A stretch of DNA of 5,423 bases from Bacteroidales bacterium UBA2716 (lineage in GTDB: Bacteria > Bacteroidota > Bacteroidia > Bacteroidales > UBA932): the NCBI GenBank assembly GCA_002354005.1, contig DEKS01000164.1, forward strand, positions 763 through 6,185, in the 5' to 3' direction. The notes beneath the pieces are model-generated. The model was given only the letters and a program-made list of their open reading frames with translations. It was not told where the DNA came from and searched no databases. The number at the start of each line of letters is the position of its first letter. Within the stretch, counting starts at the first letter, position 1. Shown here one piece after another: positions 1 through 5,411 of the stretch. The position numbers and the translations under genes were made by a program.

Positions 1-1
1 C

Positions 2-31
2 AAAAAAAGCGCTGATTACTCGGCGCTCTTT
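2..31 (-). terminator. Probable intrinsic terminator overlapping the 3' end of rpmF
   Basis: Read on the minus strand, the last codons of rpmF (plus positions 31-23) can pair with the bases just past the stop (12-4). The core is GAGCGC against GCGCTT with a 10-nt loop that contains the stop codon, and one G-U wobble extends the stem into A-U pairs. The distal arm runs into seven consecutive T residues (8-2). The GC core is only four pairs and the loop is wide, so strength is uncertain. If active, it ends or attenuates the operon before the fatty-acid genes (fabH or plsX) that often follow rpmF in bacteria. What lies beyond position 1 cannot be seen. Confidence 0.45.
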
Positions 32-198
32 TCGATGATCTGACGACCGCGATAGTAGCCGCACTCGGGGCATACGCGGTGATACATCACGGTGGCGCCG
101 CAGTTAGGGCATACGCTCAGCGTGGGAACCGGAGCAAAGTCGTGCGTACGACGCTTGTCTCTTCTCTGCTTGGAGAGTTTGTGTTTCGGATGTGCCAT
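16..198 (-). CDS. rpmF: 50S ribosomal protein L32 (bL32)
   Basis: Small basic large-subunit ribosomal protein of 60 aa, the usual family length. The N-terminus (MAHPKHKLSKQRRDKRR) is the lysine/arginine-rich tail that threads into 23S rRNA. It is followed by the family's THD and P-T-L-S-V-C stretch. A zinc ribbon is formed by two intact CxxC pairs, CPNC (C30, C33) and CPEC (C43, C46), so this is the zinc-binding form and not a cysteine-free paralogue. The end, GYYRGR followed by an acidic tail, is typical of Bacteroidales L32. The ATG at 198 lies 20 nt after the DUF177 stop in the same direction, so the two genes are almost certainly co-transcribed from the promoter at 709-739. No Shine-Dalgarno sequence is visible; the leader is A/T-rich, as expected in this phylum. 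Confidence 0.97.
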   Translation of the reverse strand: MAHPKHKLSKQRRDKRRTHDFAPVPTLSVCPNCGATVMYHRVCPECGYYRGRQIIEKSAE

Positions 199-218
199 GG
201 TTTATCTTTTTTAATTGT

Positions 219-683
219 TTATTTGCTGTCAAAAAGTCCTTTCAGGGCGGCGAACGGGCTGCTCGCAGCAGCCTCCTCGTCCGGGCGCTCCACCTGACTC
301 AGAAACCGGACGGTGTCGGGGTTGCACTCCCCTTCCGGATGGACCCTCTGTATGGGCAGTGATAGACATACATAGTCGTATACTGCCTGGCTGAGGTCCC
401 ATTCCGGGTACTCACCGGGGGTGAGCACCTCTGAAGGTTGCGCTTCCACAGGAAGGGCAAGGGCTTCCAGACAACGGGTACAGGGCACGGTAACCGTGCC
501 ACTGAGGCGGAGTACAGCCTCCACCTTCCCGTGACCTTCCTTCCTTACCATGACTTCCACGTTGACATGGGCGTCCAGGATTTCAGTGTTGCCAAAACTA
601 TGAAAGAACTCTGTATCTGCCAGATAGCGGAACGTCCGCTCACCGGCAGCCCAATCGCTTAGGGGTATGATTACCTGTTTCAT
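219..683 (-). CDS. DUF177 / YceD-family protein (large-subunit rRNA accumulation protein)
   Basis: A 154-aa protein recognised as DUF177. It has a beta-rich N-terminal half, the signature VPCTRCL (C68, C71) at the centre, a C-terminal Y-D-Y-V-C-L-S-L-P-I block followed by H-P-E-G-E-C-N (C120), and a final F-A-A-L-K-G-L-F helix that closes most family members. The four cysteines could bind a metal, but this is inference. In E. coli and plants the family (YceD/DUF177) is linked to 23S rRNA accumulation and large-subunit biogenesis, which fits its place directly before rpmF. It is slightly shorter than the Bacteroides homologues I recall, lacking much of their acidic linker before the last helix. 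An in-frame GTG lies two codons upstream (687-689). The ATG at 683 is preferred because it begins the conserved MKQVIIPL segment and sits 26 nt from the end of the -7 element, like the other genes here. Confidence 0.9.
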   Translation of the reverse strand: MKQVIIPLSDWAAGERTFRYLADTEFFHSFGNTEILDAHVNVEVMVRKEGHGKVEAVLRLSGTVTVPCTRCLEALALPVEAQPSEVLTPGEYPEWDLSQAVYDYVCLSLPIQRVHPEGECNPDTVRFLSQVERPDEEAAASSPFAALKGLFDSK

Positions 684-708
684 AACCACAAAAACAGATT
701 AAGGGGTG

Positions 709-739
709 CAAAGTTACAAATAATTTTCGGAATAACAAA
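709..739 (-). promoter_or_regulatory. Bacteroidota-type promoter for DUF177-rpmF
   Basis: On the minus strand this reads TTTG (plus 739-736), a 19-bp spacer, then TAACTTTG (plus 716-709). That is an exact match to the phylum's housekeeping sigma pattern TTTG-N19-TAnnTTTG. Transcription should start near position 702, giving a leader of about 20 nt before the ATG at 683. The promoter sits within the 62-nt gap after the typA stop. DUF177-rpmF can therefore be expressed independently of typA, although read-through is also likely since no hairpin terminator is visible in the gap. Confidence 0.8.
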
Positions 740-745
740 TCTCTC

Positions 746-2551
746 TTAGTCCTCCGTACTGGAATTTCTTTTCCTGTCCAGCGGATCCAGCTGAATCTTG
801 CGCATGCGCATGTGGTTGGGAGTAATCTCCACCAGTTCGTCTTCCTGGATGTACTCCAGGGCCTCTTCCAGCGAGAACTTGATGGCCGGAGGCAGCACCA
901 CTTTCTCGTCCGAGCCCGAGGCGCGCACGTTGGTCAGCTTTTTGGTTTTGCAGATATTGATATTCAGGTCCCTGTCGCGCGTGTGCTCCCCTACTACCTG
1001 TCCGCCGTAGATTTCCTCGCCGGGCTCCACGAAGAACCGGCCCCGATCCAGGAGCTTGTTCATGGAGTAGGCAATGGCCTCGCCGGTTTCCAGCGACACC
1101 AGCGAACCGTTGGTGCGCATTTCGATATCGCCCTTATACGGCTGATAATCTTTGAAACGATGGGCCACGATGGCCTCCCCCTGCGAAGCAGTGAGAAGGT
1201 TCGAGCGCAGGCCCATGAGGCCGCGGGTAGGGATTTCAAACTCCAACAGCGTCCGGTCTCCGCGCGGTTCCATGCGGATGAGGGCGCCTTTGCGGCGGGT
1301 GGAAAGCTCGATGGCGGCACCGACAAACTGTTCCGGAACCTCGATAGAGAGTTCCTCGATGGGCTCGCAGCGCTGGCCGTTGATGGTTTTGTCCAGCACC
1401 TTGGGCTGGCCCACCTGCAGCTCGAAGCCCTCGCGGCGCATGGTCTCGATGAGCACGCTCAGATGCAGCACACCGCGGCCGTACACCACGAAACTATCGG
1501 CATTGACACCGGGCTTTACGCGCAGCGCCAGGTTCTTTTCCAATTCCTTTTCCAGGCGGTCCTTCAGGTGACGCGAAGTCACGAATTTTCCGTCTTTGCC
1601 AAAGAACGGCGAGTTGTTGATCATGAACATCATGCTCATGGTGGGCTCGTCTACGGCGATGGGCGGCAGAGCCTCCGGATTTTCGAAATCGGCAATGGTA
1701 TCGCCAATCTCGAAGCCTTCGATGCCCACCACGGCGCAGATGTCGCCGCACTGGACCTCCTCCACATTGGCCTTGCCCAGGCCTTCGAACACCATCAGCT
1801 GCTTGATTTTGCTCTTTTCGATGATATCGTACCGCTTGCAAAGGCTCACCGGCATGCCGGTTTTGAGCGAACCGCGGGTGATGCGGCCCACGGCGATACG
1901 GCCCACGTACGGGCTGTATTCCAGGGACGATACCAGCATCTGGGGCGTGCCTTCCTTCATTTCCGGGGCGGGAATTTCTTCCAGGATGGTGTCCAGCAGG
2001 GCGGTGATGTCCTGCGTGGGCTGCTTCCAATCCTTGGACATCCACCCCTGTTTGGCGCTGCCGTAGATGGTCTTGAAGTCCAGCTGGTCCTCGTTGGCGC
2101 CCAGGTTGAACATGAGCTCGAAGACCTCCTCCTGGACCTCGTCCGGGCGGCAGTTGGGTTTGTCCACCTTATTAATGACGACGATGGGTTTCTTGCCCAT
2201 GTCGATGGCCTTGTTCAGGACAAAGCGTGTCTGGGGCATGCAGCCTTCAAACGCATCGACCAGCAGCAGGACGCCGTCCGCCATGTTGAGCACGCGCTCC
2301 ACTTCCCCGCCGAAGTCGCTGTGGCCAGGAGTGTCGATAATGTTGATTTTCACGCCTTTATAAATCACCGAGACATTCTTGGCGAGAATGGTGATGCCGC
2401 GTTCGCGCTCCAGGTCGTTGTTGTCCAGGATGAGGTTCCCGAGATCCTCGGGCTTTCTCACCAGGTTGGCCTGGTAAATCATGCGGTCCACGAGCGTGGT
2501 TTTGCCATGGTCTACATGGGCGATGATGGCAATGTTTCTGATGTCCTGCAT
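746..2551 (-). CDS. typA: Ribosome-associated translational GTPase TypA/BipA
   Basis: Translation-factor GTPase of 601 aa, full length for TypA/BipA (about 600-610). It binds the 70S ribosome near the EF-G site and is implicated in 50S assembly and in stress or low-temperature growth. All five G motifs are present: G1 AHVDHGKT (11-18), G2 within RGITI (T54), G3 DTPGH (73-77), G4 NKVD (127-130), and G5 GSAKQGW (164-170). An EF-G-like domain II follows (ISPYVGRIAVGRI-like region, here SPYVGRIAVGRI), then domains III and V, and the TypA-specific C-terminal domain with RGLMGLRSNLLTASQGEA and KKLTNVRASGSDE. The ATG at 2551 gives the canonical MQDIRNIAIIAHVDHGK start. An in-frame TTG at 2575 overlaps the -7 promoter element, so it is rejected as the start. 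The tail ends in a polar LDRKRNSSTED. Expression is from its own promoter, divergent from the lipoprotein operon. Confidence 0.98.
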   Translation of the reverse strand: MQDIRNIAIIAHVDHGKTTLVDRMIYQANLVRKPEDLGNLILDNNDLERERGITILAKNVSVIYKGVKINIIDTPGHSDFGGEVERVLNMADGVLLLVDAFEGCMPQTRFVLNKAIDMGKKPIVVINKVDKPNCRPDEVQEEVFELMFNLGANEDQLDFKTIYGSAKQGWMSKDWKQPTQDITALLDTILEEIPAPEMKEGTPQMLVSSLEYSPYVGRIAVGRITRGSLKTGMPVSLCKRYDIIEKSKIKQLMVFEGLGKANVEEVQCGDICAVVGIEGFEIGDTIADFENPEALPPIAVDEPTMSMMFMINNSPFFGKDGKFVTSRHLKDRLEKELEKNLALRVKPGVNADSFVVYGRGVLHLSVLIETMRREGFELQVGQPKVLDKTINGQRCEPIEELSIEVPEQFVGAAIELSTRRKGALIRMEPRGDRTLLEFEIPTRGLMGLRSNLLTASQGEAIVAHRFKDYQPYKGDIEMRTNGSLVSLETGEAIAYSMNKLLDRGRFFVEPGEEIYGGQVVGEHTRDRDLNINICKTKKLTNVRASGSDEKVVLPPAIKFSLEEALEYIQEDELVEITPNHMRMRKIQLDPLDRKRNSSTED

Positions 2552-2572
2552 AGTCGTTTCAATAAAATCCAG

Positions 2573-2604
2573 CAAATTTACAATTTTTCCGCAAAAAGGA
2601 CAAA
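2573..2604 (-). promoter_or_regulatory. Bacteroidota-type promoter for typA
   Basis: Minus-strand reading gives TTTG (plus 2604-2601), a 20-bp spacer, then TAAATTTG (plus 2580-2573), an exact match to TAnnTTTG with spacing in the accepted range. Predicted transcription start is near 2566, leaving about 15 nt before the ATG at 2551. The 22-nt distance from the -7 element to the ATG is close to that of the other genes in the window, which supports the start choice. Confidence 0.75.
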
Positions 2605-2641
2605 CACGCAGGGCCGATAACGATTTCTGAGGACCATTTTT

Positions 2642-2710
2642 AAACGGATAATCGGGCCCTGGAGCGGGTCTGGAGCCGACAGGCGTCCCAGAATATAAAT
2701 TTATCCGTTT
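2642..2710. repeat. 10-bp perfect inverted repeat flanking a 49-bp core
   Basis: The arms AAACGGATAA (2642-2651) and TTATCCGTTT (2701-2710) are exact reverse complements separated by 49 bp. Both outer flanks contain a short T run, which might hint at a target-site duplication, but this is too simple to trust. The third, direct copy of the motif at 2783-2792 argues for a protein-binding site over element ends. Confidence 0.6.
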
Positions 2711-2776
2711 GGTTTTTGGGAAAAATCGGCCTTCCAGCTATGCCAGATGCCTTTTTTGAAAATAAACGTTTCTATT

Positions 2777-2807
2777 TTCGTTACACGGATAAGTTTTCTG
2801 AGCTTTG
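2777..2807 (+). promoter_or_regulatory. Candidate degenerate promoter for the lipoprotein operon
   Basis: TTCG (2777-2780), a 19-bp spacer, then GAGCTTTG (2800-2807) resemble TTTG-N19-TAnnTTTG with one mismatch in each box. The -7 element ends 25 nt before the ATG at 2832, matching the 22-26 nt seen for typA and DUF177. The weak boxes would suit a regulated gene. The spacer contains the ACACGGATAA copy (2783-2792) and part of a second repeat (2788-2802), which places those repeats where a regulator could act. No better promoter is visible in the region. Confidence 0.35.
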
Positions 2808-2831
2808 CAGGGAACAAAAAACTGTAACGCT

Positions 2832-4409
2832 ATGAAACGATTTGTCTCAATGTTGACGGTTCTGCTGGCCCTGGGTGCCTGCAGCAACCATGAGGGGCCG
2901 GAAGGCAATCCTTCGCAGGTTCCGCAAACCGCTACCCTGTATCACGGCATGATCCAGCTGGGTGAGAAGCTGGAAGACCCTTACACCGTGGAAAACATGC
3001 GTGCCGCCCTCACCAAGGCCTACCCTACCAAGGCGGATCGCATTGACATCACCGCGACGGACCTGTACGTGCGTTTTTTACCGGTCGATGACGACCAGCT
3101 GAAGGAACTGGAAGGCATGGGACTGTACCTGATGGACCACCCCATGGACTACCGGATTGTGCGGGAGGGAGACTATTACCAGGATCCGGACGTGGGTGAG
3201 GAGGCCATCACCTGGCAGTATGCCGTGGTGCCGCAGGACTTCGTGTTCCCGGAAGGCATCCGGTACGAGCTCCTGGACGAATGTTACCTGGCCGAACACG
3301 ACCCTACCACGCGCGGAGACCTGGGTATCGACTGGGAGCTGGTGGAACGCGAGGCCTTCCGCCTCACCGGCAATGAGGACCTGCTGGCGCCCCAGACCAA
3401 AGGGCCTGCCGCAGCCCCGGCCGGACGGATCACCATCGAAGACCCCAATTTCAGCGGCGGAAAACCCTTTGGCGTGGCCGGCGTAAAGGTAGTGTGCAAT
3501 ATCTTCATCAAGATTGCCACCTGCTACACGGACCGGGACGGGTACTACCAGATGGAGAAGAAATTCTCCGGCAATCCGCGCTACCGCATTGTCTTCCAGA
3601 ACGAAAAAGGCTTTTGCATTGGCTTTAACTGGATTATTGTTCCGGCGTCGGTGAGCACCCTGGGCAAGGCGGAGCCGCAGGGAATGGACGTGCACGTGAA
3701 CACGGAGAGTGACGGTGCCCTGTTCCGCCGCTGTACGGTGAACAACGCCGCCTACGACTACCTGAGCCGCTGCACGGACACGGACCTGGCCATCACCGCG
3801 CCCCCCGGAGACCTCCGCTTCTGGATTTTCCCGGACCTGAGCAGTTCCAGCGCCTGCATGCTGCACCACGGGGCCTTCCTGAACAACTCGCTGGTCCAGG
3901 CCTACCTGGGCGGCTGGGCGGCCCTGATCAAGCTGTTCCTGCCGGACATTACCATCGGCACCAAAGAAGACGGCTATCAGGATATATACAGCGCCGTAGT
4001 GCACGAGATGTCCCATGCCAGCCACTATGCCAAGGTGGGCAACGACTACTGGACGCCTTATATTGACTATATTATCTCCTCCTTCATCCGTGAGGGGCAC
4101 CAGGCGTACGGAACCGGCGACGGCAAGAATGCCGGCTATTGTGAAGTGGGAGAGATGTGGGCGTATTTCATGCAGAGCACCCTGGAGAAAGACCGCTATA
4201 GCGGTTCCCTGATGCACTTTAACAACCTGTACTGGTTCAAACCGGATATCTTCCTGTACCTGTACGAGCGGGGCATGTCCCGGGCCGAGATTTTCCACGC
4301 GCTGTCGGGAGACGTCACCAGCATTGACGACCTCAAAGAGCAGCTGGTGGCTCTATACCCGGACCGTGAAAAGTTAATTGTGGACACCTTCCGCGAATAT
4401 GGCAAGTAA
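2832..4409 (+). CDS. Putative zinc metallopeptidase-like lipoprotein, Bacteroidales family
   Basis: A 525-aa predicted lipoprotein. The signal peptide MKRFVSMLTVLLALGAC ends in the lipobox LGAC, so C17 is the lipidated residue; the next residues SNHEGPE include acids, consistent with surface export in Bacteroidota. Region 40-160 is a conserved-looking domain with LGEKLEDPY, LYVRFLP and WQYAVVPQDFVFP blocks that I associate with Bacteroidales lipoproteins of unknown function. Region about 198-276 (GVAGVKVVCN, then Y-T-D-R-D-G-Y-Y) looks like a carboxypeptidase regulatory-like beta-sandwich. The C-terminal third holds HEMSHASH (H391, E392, H395, H398), an HExxH zinc motif, with E438 and E441 in CEVGEMWAYF as possible third ligand at gluzincin-like distance. 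The substrate is unknown. The ATG at 2832 is chosen over an in-frame TTG at 2805, which lies inside the -7 element and precedes a non-signal stretch. Its stop overlaps the next gene, so the two are coupled. Confidence 0.8.
   Translation: MKRFVSMLTVLLALGACSNHEGPEGNPSQVPQTATLYHGMIQLGEKLEDPYTVENMRAALTKAYPTKADRIDITATDLYVRFLPVDDDQLKELEGMGLYLMDHPMDYRIVREGDYYQDPDVGEEAITWQYAVVPQDFVFPEGIRYELLDECYLAEHDPTTRGDLGIDWELVEREAFRLTGNEDLLAPQTKGPAAAPAGRITIEDPNFSGGKPFGVAGVKVVCNIFIKIATCYTDRDGYYQMEKKFSGNPRYRIVFQNEKGFCIGFNWIIVPASVSTLGKAEPQGMDVHVNTESDGALFRRCTVNNAAYDYLSRCTDTDLAITAPPGDLRFWIFPDLSSSSACMLHHGAFLNNSLVQAYLGGWAALIKLFLPDITIGTKEDGYQDIYSAVVHEMSHASHYAKVGNDYWTPYIDYIISSFIREGHQAYGTGDGKNAGYCEVGEMWAYFMQSTLEKDRYSGSLMHFNNLYWFKPDIFLYLYERGMSRAEIFHALSGDVTSIDDLKEQLVALYPDREKLIVDTFREYGK
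4002..4025 (+). other. HExxH zinc-binding motif of the lipoprotein (HEMSHASH)
   Basis: These codons encode H391-E-M-S-H395-A-S-H398. The two histidines and the glutamate are the ligands and general base expected in zincin peptidases. The glycine and third histidine of the metzincin form (HExxHxxGxxH) are absent, so a gluzincin-type arrangement with a downstream glutamate (E438 or E441) is more likely. Catalytic activity is inferred, not shown. Confidence 0.7.
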
Positions 4410-5166
4410 ATACAATCTGTGTACAGGGCGGACTGCGCTCCTCCTTCTGGTCTGTCTTGGCTGGGCATCCTGCTCGCTTATTAAGGAGGACAGAACAGCC
4501 TGTCCCTGTGCACTGACTGTAGATATCTTTGACCTTCCGTCCTATCCGGTACGCTTTTCCCTCAGTGGAGAGGAGTTTTACCGGGAATGGGAGGTGGCCC
4601 GTGACACCAGTTTCATGGTACGCGTGCCCAAGGGGAGCGTGCAGCTCACGGCAGTTGCCGGCGCTCCCCTTCCCAGGACCGGGCCGGTGCATATCCCTTT
4701 GGGGTATGAGTGTCCGCCCTTGTATTCCCATAGCCAGAAGGTTCCTTTGTCAGAGGATACCGCCCGGGTGCAAGTTCAGTTACACAAGCACTTCTGTGGT
4801 TTGTCCCTGACTGTGGAAGGGCCGCCCGGCTGGGGAGAGCCCTATTGGACGCAGATCCGCGGCTGTGTGGGCGCACTGGAGCCTGTGGGAACGCCGGAAG
4901 AAGGAGCGTTCCAGTGCCGCCTGGACAGCGGGGACACCATCCGCCTCCCCCGCCAGTGGCCGGAGGGGGAACTGTGGATGGACCTTACCACCCCGGAAGG
5001 CGCCGTACGCTCCTTCGCGCTGGGCAACTACATGCTGGAAGCCGGATACGACTGGACCGCCCCGGACCTGGAGGACCTGTCCCTGCAACTGGACCTTTCC
5101 CTTACCGCCATCACCTTCCGTACCACCCTGTGGGAAAAAGTGATTCCGCTGCAAATTGAAATTTAA
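4399..5166 (+). CDS. FimB/Mfa2-family fimbrial anchor-like lipoprotein
   Basis: A 255-aa predicted lipoprotein of the FimB/Mfa2 type, whose known members cap and anchor Bacteroidales fimbriae in the outer membrane and control their length. The signal segment has a hydrophobic LLLLVCLGW core and ends at C25 (WASC; tryptophan at -3 is unusual for a lipobox). Straight after comes the family opening S-L-I-K-E-D-R-T-A-C-P-C with an L-T-V-D-I-F-D strand. Further blocks are IPLGYECPPLYSHS (99-112) and, near the end, SFALGNYMLEAGYDWTAPDLEDL (205-227), which I recognise from Bacteroidales family members. The rest is beta-rich. The ATG at 4399 overlaps the upstream stop by 11 nt, which implies translational coupling; a TTG at 4378 is a poorer start. 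No fimbrillin gene follows, since a tRNA comes next. A role as a pilus anchor is inferred from family membership only. Confidence 0.85.
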   Translation: MASKYNLCTGRTALLLLVCLGWASCSLIKEDRTACPCALTVDIFDLPSYPVRFSLSGEEFYREWEVARDTSFMVRVPKGSVQLTAVAGAPLPRTGPVHIPLGYECPPLYSHSQKVPLSEDTARVQVQLHKHFCGLSLTVEGPPGWGEPYWTQIRGCVGALEPVGTPEEGAFQCRLDSGDTIRLPRQWPEGELWMDLTTPEGAVRSFALGNYMLEAGYDWTAPDLEDLSLQLDLSLTAITFRTTLWEKVIPLQIEI

Positions 5167-5176
5167 GGAAGAAAAG

Positions 5177-5207
5177 TTTGCACTTTCAAAAAAAGTGCGT
5201 ATATTTG
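5177..5207 (+). promoter_or_regulatory. Strong Bacteroidota promoter for tRNA-Leu
   Basis: TTTG (5177-5180), an exact 19-bp spacer, then TATATTTG (5200-5207), a perfect match to the phylum's housekeeping promoter. The mature tRNA begins 16 nt after the -7 element, leaving a short 5' leader for RNase P. The promoter starts only 10 nt after the FimB-like stop codon. Confidence 0.88.
5180..5198. repeat. 7-bp perfect dyad inside the tRNA-Leu promoter spacer
   Basis: GCACTTT (5180-5186) and AAAGTGC (5192-5198) are exact reverse complements around a 5-nt loop CAAAA. The dyad fills almost the entire spacer between the -33 and -7 boxes. As RNA it could form a small hairpin at the 3' end of the lipoprotein-operon transcript. 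It lacks a following T run, so it is a poor intrinsic terminator. Confidence 0.6.
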
Positions 5208-5222
5208 CAGTCCCAAAACGAT

Positions 5223-5306
5223 GCGCGGATGGCGGAATTGGTAGACGCGCTACTCTCAGGAGGTAGTGTCCGAAAGGACGTGTCAGTTCGACTCTGATTT
5301 CGCGCA
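5223..5306 (+). tRNA. tRNA-Leu, anticodon CAG
   Basis: An 84-nt class II tRNA. The acceptor stem GCGCGGA (5223-5229) pairs with TTCGCGC (5299-5305) through one G-T wobble, and the discriminator is A5306, as required for leucine. The D arm has GCGGAATTGGTAGACGC. The anticodon stem (5250-5254 with 5262-5266) holds loop CTCAGGA, so the anticodon is CAG (5257-5259), reading CUG. A long variable arm (GTCC, GAAA loop, GGAC; 5268-5279) is typical of Leu. The T arm is GTCAG-TTCGACT-CTGAT (5282-5298). The 3' CCA is not encoded (CAA follows), so it must be added after transcription. CTG is a frequent leucine codon in the neighbouring genes, which matches this isoacceptor. Confidence 0.97.
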
Positions 5307-5307
5307 C

Positions 5308-5339
5308 AAAGGATGGCTCACAAGGCCATCCTTTTTGTT
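5308..5339 (+). terminator. Intrinsic terminator after tRNA-Leu
   Basis: AAAGGATGGC (5308-5317) and GCCATCCTTT (5325-5334) form a perfect 10-bp stem with a 7-nt loop (TCACAAG), and the T-rich tail TTTTTGTTT runs through 5340. It ends the tRNA transcript 2 nt after the mature 3' end. Confidence 0.9.
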
Positions 5340-5382
5340 TATTCTATTCCGTATTTTACCATCCCGAGGTCACGGTAAGGTC

Positions 5383-5411
5383 GGCTCAATGCCGTTTTTT
5401 GGGCTCAATGC
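5383..5411. repeat. Short direct repeat GGCTCAATGC at the window edge
   Basis: The 10-mer GGCTCAATGC occurs at 5383-5392 and 5402-5411, a 19-bp period. The first copy also sits in a small hairpin, CGGC-TCAAT-GCCG (5382-5394), followed by six T residues, which could be a weak terminator. No gene is visible in the last ~80 bases. Whether more copies follow cannot be seen. Confidence 0.4.

Larger units (their letters stand above)
2605..2831. other. Divergent intergenic control region with nested inverted repeats
   Basis: A 227-nt non-coding stretch between the divergent typA and lipoprotein genes. It carries a 10-bp perfect inverted repeat, AAACGGATAA (2642-2651) and TTATCCGTTT (2701-2710). Outside this lies a 7-bp inverted repeat, GGCCGAT (2612-2618) and ATCGGCC (2725-2731). 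Inside it is a potential bulged hairpin (2670-2691, CTGGAGCC against GGC-TCC-AG with a GACA loop) and a direct CTGGAGC repeat (2659-2665, 2670-2676). A one-mismatch third copy of the 10-mer, ACACGGATAA, is at 2783-2792. Nothing resembling a protein-coding gene or a riboswitch I recognise is present. It may be an operator cluster, a structured RNA, or a relic element; the sequence alone does not decide. Confidence 0.5.

Noticed and set aside
812..2620. 602-codon open frame on the plus strand antisense to typA
   Set aside because: It lies opposite a clear, full-length typA. Its composition (many His, Ala, Val, Gln, Leu) is what the reverse complement of G+C-rich coding DNA produces, and it has no recognisable domain. 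It also runs through the typA promoter.
2768..2797. Alternative lipoprotein promoter using GTTT (2768-2771) and TAAGTTTT (2790-2797)
   Set aside because: The -7 element lacks the final G, the upstream box is not TTTG and the spacing is 18. The TTCG-N19-GAGCTTTG arrangement fits spacing and leader length better.
4002..4034. Metzincin (astacin/matrixin-like) assignment for HEMSHASHYAK
   Set aside because: The metzincin pattern HExxHxxGxxH requires Gly and a third His at fixed positions; here these are Ser-His and non-His residues, so only a general zincin call is justified.
3078..4298. 406-codon open frame on the minus strand antisense to the HExxH lipoprotein
   Set aside because: It is a valine/alanine/histidine-rich shadow of the lipoprotein gene, without signal, domain or promoter. 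The sense frame has a lipobox and a zinc motif.
5382..5400. Strong terminator CGGC-TCAAT-GCCG with T6
   Set aside because: The stem is only four base pairs and no gene ends nearby after the tRNA terminator, so it is mentioned only as part of the repeat.
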